Positions 7,920 through 15,560 of a stretch of 64,000 nt of DNA are shown here, piece after piece. The notes under the pieces are model-generated. The model did not search any database. It worked only from the letters and a program-made list of their open reading frames with translations, and had not been told where the DNA came from. The DNA is from Paraburkholderia nodosa. Its GTDB lineage: Bacteria > Pseudomonadota > Gammaproteobacteria > Burkholderiales > Burkholderiaceae. Every line of letters begins with the position of its first letter. Position 1 is the first letter of the stretch. The stretch spans positions 1-64,000 of the forward strand of contig NZ_MCNV01000022.1 of assembly GCF_001718195.1 (NCBI RefSeq), in the 5' to 3' direction. A program made the translations under genes and the position numbers.

Positions 7920-8807
7920 TCACGCCGCGCGGCGCTCCCGTTCAGCCACGAGACTGCGCACGCCTTCGAGCGAATACACGCCGAGCGCAAGCCAGATCGC
8001 GCCGTAACCCACGGCGCGCACCGCGCCGAACGGCTCTCCGTAAATGAGCACGCCGGTGAGCAACTGCAGCGTGGGCGTGACGTACTGGATCAGCCCGAGC
8101 ATCGACAGCGGAATGCGCCGCGCGGCCGCGCCGAAGAGAAGCAGCGGGACCGCCGTGATCGGGCCGGAGGCCGCGAGCAGCAGCTGCAGCCCGCGCGAGG
8201 CATGCGTGAAGTGGCTCGCGCCGGCGAGACCCACGATCGTCAGATAAACGACCGCAACGGGAAAGAGCAGCACGGTTTCGAGCGCGAGGCCTTCGAGCGC
8301 GCCGAGCTGCGCGGTCTTGCGCAAAAGCCCGTAGCCGCCGAAGGTCACGGCGAGCGCAAGACTGATCCAGGGCGGTGCACCGTTCTGCCAGGTGAGCCAC
8401 ACGACGCCCGCGGTGGCCAGCGCCACAGCGGCCCATTGCAGTGGGCGCAGGCGTTCGCGCAGGAACGCATAGCCGAACAACACGTTGATGAGCGGGTTGA
8501 TGAAGTAGCCGAGGCTCGCCTCGACGATGTGCCCGGCATTGACGGACCAGATATAGATGCCCCAGTTGGCCGAGAGCAGCACGGCGCTCGCCACGAAGCG
8601 CCCGAGCAGGCGACGGTCATGCAGCGTGGGCCCAAGCCATCGCCAGTGACGGCGCACGACGAGCACGGCGATCACGAACACGAGCGACCACGCCATGCGG
8701 TGCGCGAGCATTTCGAGTGCGGGGATCTGGTGCAGCGTCTTGAAGTAGATGGGGAAGAGCCCCCAGAGAACGAATGCAGCGAACGCGTAGAGGATGCCGG
8801 GATTCAT
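7920..8807 (-). CDS. rarD: RarD-type EamA family transporter
   Basis: This 295-residue protein with ten predicted membrane helices in two EamA repeats starts NPGILYAFAAFVLWGLFPIY, matching RarD. LSANWGIYIWSVNAGHIVEASLGYFINPL (written here as the segment near residues 78-106) is the most diagnostic region, with the invariant NWGIYIWSVN core. RarD proteins are predicted permeases of the drug/metabolite transporter superfamily; the old link to chloramphenicol resistance in Pseudomonas is weak and the substrate is unknown. It stands alone on its strand, divergent from the TauE-type exporter across a 323-bp gap. Confidence 0.9.
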   Translation of the reverse strand: MNPGILYAFAAFVLWGLFPIYFKTLHQIPALEMLAHRMAWSLVFVIAVLVVRRHWRWLGPTLHDRRLLGRFVASAVLLSANWGIYIWSVNAGHIVEASLGYFINPLINVLFGYAFLRERLRPLQWAAVALATAGVVWLTWQNGAPPWISLALAVTFGGYGLLRKTAQLGALEGLALETVLLFPVAVVYLTIVGLAGASHFTHASRGLQLLLAASGPITAVPLLLFGAAARRIPLSMLGLIQYVTPTLQLLTGVLIYGEPFGAVRAVGYGAIWLALGVYSLEGVRSLVAERERRAA

Positions 8808-9130
8808 GTCGGATTCTGGTTATGGTGGCGCCAGTGCTGCGCAGCGCTGTTCGGCACGTGCCTGCGCGCGAAGGACGCTCACGGCACGTGAAGTTGCGAG
8901 CCGGCATCTGGCCCGCATCCTGCCAGCGGGACGGAGTCAAGGTAATTGAAAGCCAGGCGCAACGCGTCCGATTTCGCTTAACCCAGCGCCAAGCCGCCGG
9001 TTTTGCGACAATAGCGGATTTTCGCCGCCAGCCCTGGCCGTTGTCCAGCCTGACGCGCCGCTTACGGCGCGCGCTGTTCTCGACACGGCAGGCGACGGCG
9101 TAGCCCCCTGAACCGGCCTCTTCGCGCGCG
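8808..9130. other. Intergenic region between rarD and the TSUP exporter
   Basis: No gene is seen in this 323-bp divergent gap. Short frames run through it, but none has a ribosome site. It should hold promoters for both flanking genes. The somewhat AT-richer patch around 8938-9025 is the likeliest place, but no clear -35/-10 pair was found. Confidence 0.4.
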
Positions 9131-9919
9131 ATGTCCTTCCCCCATATCGATCTGCTGTATTCGCTGTCCGGCCTGTTCGTCGGATTTCTGGTCGGCCTGA
9201 CCGGCGTGGGTGGCGGCTCGCTGATGACGCCGATCCTGGTCCTCGTCTTCAACGTGCACCCGGCCACGGCAGTCGGCACCGACCTGCTCTATGCGGCCGC
9301 GACGAAGTCCGCGGGCACGCTCGTGCACGGGCTCAAGGGTTCGGTGGACTGGCGGGTGACGCTGCGGCTCGCGGCCGGCAGCGTGCCCGCCGCGACGATC
9401 ACGCTGATCCTGCTGCACCGCTATGGCATGGACACGCCGCGCGCGGGGCATCTGATCCAGGCCGTGCTGGGGGCGGCGCTGCTCATTACGGCCGTCGCGC
9501 TCATTTTCCGCCCGCAGCTCGCCGCGTTCGCCTCGCGCCACCGGCATGAGCCGGGCGAAGCGCGCACGCTCTTTTTCACGATCCTCACGGGCGCGGTGCT
9601 CGGCGCGCTCGTCTCGCTCACCTCGGTGGGCGCGGGCGCCATCGGCGTGACTGTACTGCTCCTGCTCTATCCCGCGCTGCCCACGGTGCGCATCGTCGGC
9701 TCCGATGTCGCGCACGCCGTGCCGCTCACGCTCCTCGCGGGCGCCGGCCACTGGCTGCTCGGTTCGATCGACTGGCACATGCTGCTTTCGCTCCTGTGCG
9801 GCTCGCTGCCCGGCATCGCGATCGGTAGCCTGCTGTCCACCAAGGCTCCCGAAAAGCTGCTGCGCGTGCTGCTCGCCGCGACGCTCTCGCTCGTGGGCGT
9901 GCGGCTCGTGCTCTCCTGA
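9131..9919 (+). CDS. TauE/SafE (TSUP) family sulfite/organosulfur exporter
   Basis: This 262-residue membrane protein has about eight helices in two repeats. Repeat one begins LSGLFVGFLVGLTGVGGGSL and repeat two has SLTSVGAGAIGVTVL; the GVGGGS and SVGAGA loops are hallmarks of TauE/SafE (PF01925). Members export sulfite, sulfoacetate or other sulfur anions. Its place less than 2 kb from the persulfide dioxygenase/SQR module suggests it could remove sulfite made there, but it has its own upstream gap and no palindrome like the BigR operator, so co-regulation is not shown. Confidence 0.85.
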   Translation: MSFPHIDLLYSLSGLFVGFLVGLTGVGGGSLMTPILVLVFNVHPATAVGTDLLYAAATKSAGTLVHGLKGSVDWRVTLRLAAGSVPAATITLILLHRYGMDTPRAGHLIQAVLGAALLITAVALIFRPQLAAFASRHRHEPGEARTLFFTILTGAVLGALVSLTSVGAGAIGVTVLLLLYPALPTVRIVGSDVAHAVPLTLLAGAGHWLLGSIDWHMLLSLLCGSLPGIAIGSLLSTKAPEKLLRVLLAATLSLVGVRLVLS

Positions 9920-9959
9920 ATGCGGCACACGCCGCGCCCGCCGCGCACCTCGCGCACGC

Positions 9960-10220
9960 TCAGGCGTGGGGCGCCTGGCGGAAAAATCTCCCGTTGAGAT
10001 CGACCTCGAACTGGCGCAGCCACTGGCCGCGGGCGTCGATGCGGTAAGCCTGCGCCCAGGCGCCGCGCCGCACGATCAGCATGTCGCCATGTTCCGGGTC
10101 GTTGGGATCGGCTTCGCCGCGAATGTCGAACTGCATGGGCGCAAAGCCGTGCCGCGCACAGGCCAGTTCGAAGGCCGCCCGGTCGACGAGCGGCAAGTCG
10201 GTGTAGGTGTGAATGGTCAT
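9960..10220 (-). CDS. Hypothetical protein, 86 aa
   Basis: This is a small soluble protein starting MTIHTYTDLPLVDRAAFELA. AGGAAA seven to eight bases before the ATG at 10220 gives a good ribosome site; an in-frame extension to 10286 lacks one. The second half (LIVRRGAWAQAYRIDARGQW) suggests a small beta-rich fold. I do not recognise a family. It is convergent with the TSUP exporter 40 bp away and downstream of the BON gene on the same strand, but a strong terminator at 10481-10506 separates them. Confidence 0.6.
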   Translation of the reverse strand: MTIHTYTDLPLVDRAAFELACARHGFAPMQFDIRGEADPNDPEHGDMLIVRRGAWAQAYRIDARGQWLRQFEVDLNGRFFRQAPHA

Positions 10221-10480
10221 GGCGATTTCCTGCTTTCCAGCGATGAGGCCGCGCTCGACCTCGGGAAAGACGCGCGATACAGCCACGGTATACCCCCAAC
10301 GGCGGGAAGACTGTGTGTCAAACTACACTTTGGCGGCTGCAGTGCAACATGACGCAATCGCATGCGCGGAGCGATCCGCGCAACGGGTTCACGTGCGACG
10401 CGTACAAGCCGACGGCTTCGAGCGGCAACAGCCCCAGACGCACGCCAACCGTGCGCTTGCCCAACCTCCGAGCATAAAAA

Positions 10481-10509
10481 AAGCCCGGCCTGTCGAGGCC
10501 GGGCTTTTT
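10481..10509. terminator. Rho-independent terminator, bidirectional
   Basis: A perfect 10-bp stem (AAGCCCGGCC at 10481-10490 and GGCCGGGCTT at 10497-10506) with loop TGTCGA is flanked by an A-run on the left and a T-run on the right. On the minus strand it ends transcripts of the BON gene, which stops at 10557. Confidence 0.92.
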
Positions 10510-10556
10510 GCTGCTACATGACCGCAGACGCCCCGTTTCCCGGGCGTGCGCTGCGT

Positions 10557-10910
10557 TTATTGCTCCACTCTGACCGTCAGCTTGTTCGAGACCGACGTCA
10601 CGCCAGGCACACCCTTCGCGACTTCTCCAGCCTTGTCGATTTGGCCCTGATCCGGCACCGTGCCGGTCAGCGTGACAGCGCCACCGTGCGAGCGCACGTT
10701 GAGCTTGGAAACGTCGAGGCCTTGGGTCTTCGAGAGCGCCTTGCGCACCGTGTAGCCCAGCTTGCGGTCGGCCTTCTTGGCCGAGGTGGCCGGAGCGGCC
10801 GTGGTGGCGGCGGGAGCACTTGCCGACTCGTCCTGCGCGTACGACGCGCTGCAAGCTACCGACAGGCACAGCGCCACGCCCAGCGTCTTCAGAATAGCGA
10901 CCGATTTCAT
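10557..10910 (-). CDS. Periplasmic BON-domain protein
   Basis: This 117-residue exported protein has a signal peptide at residues 1-26 (KSVAILKTLGVALCLSVACS, cleavage near SYAQ). An Ala/Thr-rich linker to about residue 47 is followed by one BON domain (about 50-117), with the typical VRSHGGAVTLTGTVPDQGQI and GVPGVTSVSNKLTV. BON domains bind phospholipid or sense envelope and osmotic stress (OsmY, DolP); this single-domain form is common in Burkholderia. AGGAGA precedes the ATG. Transcription ends at the terminator 50 bp downstream. Its long upstream region contains two strong inverted repeats. Confidence 0.88.
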   Translation of the reverse strand: MKSVAILKTLGVALCLSVACSASYAQDESASAPAATTAAPATSAKKADRKLGYTVRKALSKTQGLDVSKLNVRSHGGAVTLTGTVPDQGQIDKAGEVAKGVPGVTSVSNKLTVRVEQ

Positions 10911-11480
10911 ATTTTCTCCTTGTGTCTTCGCGTTGTTGCGGGTTGTTGTCTGCAATAGGACCGCCTGCCTTGCCGGAGGACGGCTCGGAGGCCGCCCGTC
11001 AGCCATGGTCTGACGGCTGTTACCACTACCGATGGCCGTGCACAGCGCGCAATGCGCGTGTGCACGGCCAGGGTCTGGACGCGATGCGAGAGGCAAAAGG
11101 ATGAAAGGACGTCGAATTACACCCGCCGGAACAGGTCTGCGCCCGTTTCCTGTTGTTTTGAATTGATGCTCGCGCGAGCCCGCTCGTTCAACTTCTCCAC
11201 CCCTCCCGGGCCCCGGCGCGCCTTGCGAAGCGCAGCAGGCGAACCACAATTTAGCCTGGCTGTGGCGCAAGCGCAAAGAGTTTAGCTCAGGCGCATGCGG
11301 CATGCGCTTAAGCTGTTCCGCGAGGCACGCGGGCATGCCGCCGCAACGCCGAATCTCATGTACCATCGGCACCACAGAGCCCGCGCGGCGCGCGCGCCTG
11401 AGCCGACCCGGCGCCAGCGCCGGACCCGACGCGGACCCGACCCGCACTCCCCCGAACTACCCGAGGCCCGCCCCACCCCG
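10911..11480. other. 570-bp gap between BON and TAXI genes with two hairpins
   Basis: No protein gene is supported. Two inverted repeats stand out: 10996-11002 with 11010-11016 (CCGTCAG/CTGACGG around CCATGGT), and a long hairpin at 11034-11069. In the latter, an 11-bp outer stem GGCCGTGCACA/TGTGCACGGCC is extended by five inner GC pairs with one bulged base. Neither has a T-run. They lie 86 to 159 bp upstream of the BON start. The region 11380-11480 is extremely GC-rich and leads into the TAXI gene. Confidence 0.5.
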
Positions 11481-12980
11481 ATGAAGTCCCGCACCGGCCG
11501 CAAACCTCCTCCCCGTCTCGTCGCGCGCTTCGTGGCGATCTCGTGGCGCGACCTGGCTGTCACGTTCGGTCCCATCCTGCTCGTGAGCGCGGCGGCCATC
11601 TGGCTCGCGGTGCGTCTCATCCAGCCCGCGCCGCCCAGCACGCTGACCATGAGCGCCGGGCCCAAAGGCAGCACCTTCTGGAACGCCGCGGAAAAGTACA
11701 AGGCCATCCTCGCGCGCAACAACATCACGCTGAACGTGCTCGAATCGGAGGGCTCGGCGCAGAACCTGCAGCGTCTCGCCGACCCGAAGTCGAACGTCGA
11801 CGTCGCGTTCGTGCAGGACGGTCTCGCGAGCAAGGTGCCAGGCGGCCTCGTGTCGCTCGGCAGCGTGGCTTACGTGCCGCTCGTGGTGTTCTATCACGGC
11901 CCCGTCGCCACGCGGCTCTCGCAGTTCGAAGGCCAGCGCATCGCCATCGGCGCCGAGGGCAGCGGCACGCGCGAGCTCGCGCTCACGCTGCTCAAGGCGA
12001 ACGGCATCGAGCCCGGCGGCCCGACCAGGCTTTTGCCGCTTTCCGGCGACGACGCCGCGCGCGAACTCGTGGCCGGCAAGATCGACGTCGCGATTCTCGC
12101 GGGCGACTCCGCGCAGCCGCCCGTCATGGGCCGCCTCATGCGCATGCCGGGCGTGCGCTTCTTCGACTTCGTCCAGGCCGACGCCTACGCGCGGCGCTTT
12201 CCGTTCCTCACGGCCATCACGATCCCGATGGGCGCGTTCGACTTCGGCCGCAACCTGCCGGCAGCGCCCCTGCATTTCATCGCGCCGACGGCAGAACTGG
12301 TCGCGCGCGACTCACTGCATCCCGCGCTCTCCGACCTCCTGATCGAAGCGGCCAAGGAGGTGCATGGCCGCTCCACGTTGCTGCAACGCGCCGGCGAATT
12401 CCCCGCGCCGCGCGCCCAGGACTTCCCGATCAGCGCCGACGCCGCGCGCTACTACAAGTCGGGCAAGAGCTTCCTCTACCGCGTGCTGCCCTTCTGGGTG
12501 GCGAGCCTCGCCGACCGGCTCGTCGTGCTGCTCGTGCCGATCATCGTCGTGCTGATTCCGGGCCTGCGGATCGTGCCTTCGCTCTACGCCTGGCGGGTAA
12601 AATCGCGCATCTACCGCTGGTACGGCTCGCTCATCGCACTCGAGCGCGCCGCGATGGCCGACAACTCGCCCACCGAGCGCCGGGCGTTGATCCGCCAGCT
12701 CGACAAGATCGAGGAATCGGTGAACGGCATGAAAATGCCGCTCGCCTACGCGGAGCAGTTCTACGTGCTGCGCGAGCATATCGGCTTCGTGCGCGCGCGG
12801 CTGTCCGGCACGCGCGAAGCGCCGGACGCAGGCGTTGGGGCAGAAGAAGAGCAGACAGCGGAAAGCGCAGAAGAGGCAGAGGCGCCGGAAGGCGGCAGCA
12901 ACGACGCAGGCACAGCGGGTACAGAGGCGAGCCATGCAAACGAAAGCGGCGGCAATGAAACAGGCGAGCGCACGCATTAG
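11481..12980 (+). CDS. TAXI-family solute-binding protein with N- and C-terminal membrane segments
   Basis: This 499-residue protein has a membrane helix at about 27-47, then a TAXI (TRAP-associated extracytoplasmic immunogenic) binding domain (about 55-370) starting LTMSAGPKGSTFW. A second membrane helix follows in VVLLVPIIVVLIPGL (about 385-405), then a roughly 100-residue cytosolic tail with a helical part and a Glu/Ala/Gly-rich end. Classical TAXI proteins are soluble and serve a fused TRAP permease; no permease gene is adjacent. It may bind a ligand and signal through its tail, or serve a remote permease. The ATG at 11481 starts at the basic n-region; the GC-rich upstream frame is not protein-like. 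Confidence 0.8.
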   Translation: MKSRTGRKPPPRLVARFVAISWRDLAVTFGPILLVSAAAIWLAVRLIQPAPPSTLTMSAGPKGSTFWNAAEKYKAILARNNITLNVLESEGSAQNLQRLADPKSNVDVAFVQDGLASKVPGGLVSLGSVAYVPLVVFYHGPVATRLSQFEGQRIAIGAEGSGTRELALTLLKANGIEPGGPTRLLPLSGDDAARELVAGKIDVAILAGDSAQPPVMGRLMRMPGVRFFDFVQADAYARRFPFLTAITIPMGAFDFGRNLPAAPLHFIAPTAELVARDSLHPALSDLLIEAAKEVHGRSTLLQRAGEFPAPRAQDFPISADAARYYKSGKSFLYRVLPFWVASLADRLVVLLVPIIVVLIPGLRIVPSLYAWRVKSRIYRWYGSLIALERAAMADNSPTERRALIRQLDKIEESVNGMKMPLAYAEQFYVLREHIGFVRARLSGTREAPDAGVGAEEEQTAESAEEAEAPEGGSNDAGTAGTEASHANESGGNETGERTH

Positions 12981-13059
12981 CGCCGCTGCACGCATTTTGA
13001 ACCGAACAATGGGCCATGCAAGCAATGGCCCGGATATCGCCCTGGAGAGGAGAAACAGC

Positions 13060-13713
13060 ATGATCGACGGCATCGACGCCAGCCAGCCGGCCTGGTTCTA
13101 CGACTTCGTGTCGCCGTTTTCGTATCTGTTGCTGGAGCAGCAAAACAAGTGGCCCGGCTTCGATTTCGTGCCGACGCCGGTGCTGCTTTCCGAGCTATAC
13201 CGCCACTGGGGCCAGCCGTTCGGCTCCGCGGTCCCGGCCAAGCGCGTGTTCACGTACCGGCACGCGCTCTTTCGCGCCGAGCAACTCGGCATTCCGTTCA
13301 AGATGCCGCCCGCTCATCCGTTCGACTCGGTCAGGCCGATGCTGCTCGCCATTGCGGCGGGCGGCGAGTTCGCGTGCGTGCGCGAGATCTTCCGCTTCAT
13401 CTGGCGCGAGGGGCGCGACCCGTCGAGCGACGAGGGCTTCGAGCAGCTTTGCGAGCGCGTGGGCATTCCGCACGGCGAGTCGCTGATCGAGGAAGAAGTC
13501 GTGCGCGCGCAGTTGCGCCGCAACACCAACGACGCGATCGCGATGGGCGTATTCGGCGTGCCGACGTTCTGGATGAACAAGCAGCTCTTCTGGGGCGAAG
13601 ACGCCTTGCCGATGGTGCTCTACTGCGCACGCAGCCCGAACTGGCTCGACTCGCGCGAGGTCAAGCGCATCAGCACGCTGCCTTCGGGGCTCGCGAAACC
13701 GGTTACCGAGTGA
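13060..13713 (+). CDS. DsbA-family 2-hydroxychromene-2-carboxylate isomerase-like protein
   Basis: This 217-residue protein of the thioredoxin-like DsbA family (PF01323) has no CXXC. In HCCA isomerases and kappa-class GSTs the segment WFYDFVSPFSYLLLEQ (residues 12-27) supplies the catalytic Ser, seen here as FVSPFSY. The GVFGVPTFWMNKQLFWGED stretch near the C-terminus holds the cis-Pro loop and the glutathione-site pattern of this class. It probably acts in glutathione-dependent isomerisation in aromatic degradation, but no aromatic operon adjoins it. GGAGAGGAG upstream of the ATG is a strong ribosome site, and the gene lies 79 bp after the TAXI gene on the same strand. Confidence 0.85.
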   Translation: MIDGIDASQPAWFYDFVSPFSYLLLEQQNKWPGFDFVPTPVLLSELYRHWGQPFGSAVPAKRVFTYRHALFRAEQLGIPFKMPPAHPFDSVRPMLLAIAAGGEFACVREIFRFIWREGRDPSSDEGFEQLCERVGIPHGESLIEEEVVRAQLRRNTNDAIAMGVFGVPTFWMNKQLFWGEDALPMVLYCARSPNWLDSREVKRISTLPSGLAKPVTE

Positions 13714-13871
13714 CGGGCTGCGCGCCGCGGAACCATCCAACGCGTGCCCTTCTGATGCCGGTCATGCCGCGCACCCTATGGCGGTGGCGCGCGAGCAGGC
13801 ATATGGTTATGGCTGAATCCGTGCGCGCAACGCTATGCGTCGTCGCGCACGCGCCCTTGCCCGCCACACCC

Positions 13872-14882
13872 ATGGACGACGATAACGCCCTCACCCTCGA
13901 CATCTGGCTGGTGCGCGTGCTGCGCACCCTGCTGGTCGAGCGCAGCGTCACACAGGCCGCGCTGCGCCTGAACCAGACCCAGCCTGCCGTCAGCACGGCA
14001 TTGCGTCGGCTGCGCGAGATCCTGGGCGATCCGATCCTCGTGCGCGGCAAGGCCGGCATGGTGCCGACCGAGTACGGCGAGTCGCTGCTGCAGCACGCGC
14101 AGCGCATACTGCGCGACGTGGAGTTCGTGGCCACGCCGCACGGCGACTTCGACCCGGAACGCTCGAAGCGCACGTTCCGCCTTGCCGCCCCCGACTACCT
14201 CAACGACTTCTTCATGCCGACGCTGATCGCGCGCTTTCGCGAGACGGCGCCGGCGGCGCGGCTGGAGATCCTCTCACTCTCGCCCACGCTCGATCATCAC
14301 GGCGCGCTGGACGCGGGCGAACTCGACATCGTGATCGGCAACTGGCCGAAGCCCGAGGCGCGTTTCGCGCGCAGCGACCTATTCTCCGACAAGGTCGTCT
14401 GCATGATGCGCGCGGACCATCCACTCGCGCGCCGCGAACTCACGCGCGACGCCTATCTCGCAGCTCCCCATCTCGCACCCACACCCTATACGGGCTCCCA
14501 TGCGAGCGCGATCGATCTGGGGTTTGCGAAGGCGAAAGCCGAGCGCCGCATCGTCGCGACGCTGCCCTACTTCGGGCTCGTGCCGCAGGTCTTGCTGCAA
14601 TCGGATCTGATCTTCACGACGACGCGGCGCTTCGCGCAGCACTACGCGAGGCTCTTGCCCATCGCCGTCGTCGAGACGCCGTTCGCGTTTCCGCGTATTC
14701 ACTGCTATCAGATGTGGCATCCGCAGCCGGACAGGCCGAGCGATGTCGGATGGCTGCGCGGATTGATCGAAGAGGTGTCGGGATCGTTGACCGCTGAGCG
14801 CGGGACGAAGCGTGCCGCGACGAAGAAGGCCGCGAGCGCGAAGAGCGAAGCGACGCCCACGCCGCCGCTCGAAGCTGCCTGA
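13872..14882 (+). CDS. LysR-family transcriptional regulator
   Basis: This 336-residue LysR protein has its HTH at about residues 8-67 (LVERSVTQAALRLNQTQPAV, then STALRRLREILGDPILVRG). The effector domain has the NodD/PcpR-like features PTEYGESLL and FRLAAPDYLNDFFMP. The last 25 residues are a Lys/Ala-rich tail (KRAATKKAASAKSEA), an unusual low-complexity extension. The ATG at 13872 puts the HTH at the usual place; an in-frame ATG at 13809 would add 21 residues. It is convergent with the xanthine dehydrogenase operon, so it is not obviously its regulator, and it has no clear divergent target. The effector is unknown. Confidence 0.85.
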   Translation: MDDDNALTLDIWLVRVLRTLLVERSVTQAALRLNQTQPAVSTALRRLREILGDPILVRGKAGMVPTEYGESLLQHAQRILRDVEFVATPHGDFDPERSKRTFRLAAPDYLNDFFMPTLIARFRETAPAARLEILSLSPTLDHHGALDAGELDIVIGNWPKPEARFARSDLFSDKVVCMMRADHPLARRELTRDAYLAAPHLAPTPYTGSHASAIDLGFAKAKAERRIVATLPYFGLVPQVLLQSDLIFTTTRRFAQHYARLLPIAVVETPFAFPRIHCYQMWHPQPDRPSDVGWLRGLIEEVSGSLTAERGTKRAATKKAASAKSEATPTPPLEAA

Positions 14883-14883
14883 A

Positions 14884-14909
14884 ATAACGCAAAGCGATAA
14901 CGCAAAGCG
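14884..14909. repeat. 13-bp perfect tandem duplication after the lysR stop
   Basis: ATAACGCAAAGCG occurs twice head to tail (14884-14896, 14897-14909), directly after the stop codon, followed by a partial third copy. It precedes the hairpin at 14915-14949. Confidence 0.8.
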
Positions 14910-14914
14910 AACGC

Positions 14915-14949
14915 AAACGGGCGCCCTCATCATCGAGGCGCGCCCGTTT
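14915..14949. terminator. Hairpin between convergent lysR and xdhC
   Basis: AAACGGGCG (14915-14923) pairs with CGCCCGTTT (14941-14949), plus one more C-G pair, around a 15-base loop. The T-runs are only three bases long. It is probably a shared, weak intrinsic terminator for lysR and the xdh operon. Confidence 0.55.
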
Positions 14950-14969
14950 CGCTTGTATGGCGCGTGGAA

Positions 14970-15560
14970 TCAGGCGCGCTCGAGCGCGACCGTTCTCACC
15001 ACCGCCGGGCGCTGCACCACCCGCATCTGCATGAGTTGCGCGGCGACCGCCACCGCAATCGACGCAGGCGCCTTGTCGACGATCCCCGTCACGCCGATCG
15101 GGCACGTCATCTCGTCCATGCGCTCGGCTTCCACGCCGCGCTCCATGAGCCGCCGCTCGAACTTCACGCGCTTCGTTTTCGAGCCGATGAGGCCAAACCA
15201 CGCGAAATCGCGCCGCCGCATGATGCGCTCGCTCAACTCGAAGTCGAGCGCGTGATTGTGCGTCATCACGAGGAAGTACGCGCCCGCCGGCGCTTCGTCG
15301 ACGATGGCCGCCGGCGTGTCCGTCGCTTCGATCTGCACGTTGGCGGGCACCTCGTCGGGGAACAGCTCGTCGCGCTCGTCCACCCACTGCACCACGCACG
15401 GCAGCATACCGAGCAGCGTGACGAGCGCATGGCCCACGTGGCCCGCGCCGAACAGCACGATGTGCATCGGCCCGTAGTGCGGCACCGGCGTGCTGCGGCG
15501 GCCGATGATCACGCGCCCGGTTTCGTCGACGCGCACGCAATGCTGAGGATGACGATTCAT
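14970..15560 (-). CDS. xdhC: XdhC-like xanthine dehydrogenase accessory protein, lacking the N-terminal domain
   Basis: XdhC binds and sulfurates the molybdenum cofactor before its insertion into XdhB. This 196-residue protein has only the C-terminal Rossmann part (PF13478): VLFGAGHVGHALV (35-47), WVDERDELFP and FAWFGLIGSKTKRVKFERRL. The usual XdhC/CoxI N-terminal domain of over 100 residues, with its GQCCGG cysteine motif, is missing; only about 30 residues precede the Rossmann fold. The start overlaps the xdhB stop (ATGA), so this is the natural start and the missing part is not hidden upstream. A single Cys remains at position 8 of the short leader. Confidence 0.8.
   Translation of the reverse strand: MNRHPQHCVRVDETGRVIIGRRSTPVPHYGPMHIVLFGAGHVGHALVTLLGMLPCVVQWVDERDELFPDEVPANVQIEATDTPAAIVDEAPAGAYFLVMTHNHALDFELSERIMRRRDFAWFGLIGSKTKRVKFERRLMERGVEAERMDEMTCPIGVTGIVDKAPASIAVAVAAQLMQMRVVQRPAVVRTVALERA

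Noticed and set aside
13872..14882. LysR gene as regulator of the xdh operon
   Set aside because: It is convergent with the operon's last gene, not divergent from xdhA; adjacency alone is not enough.
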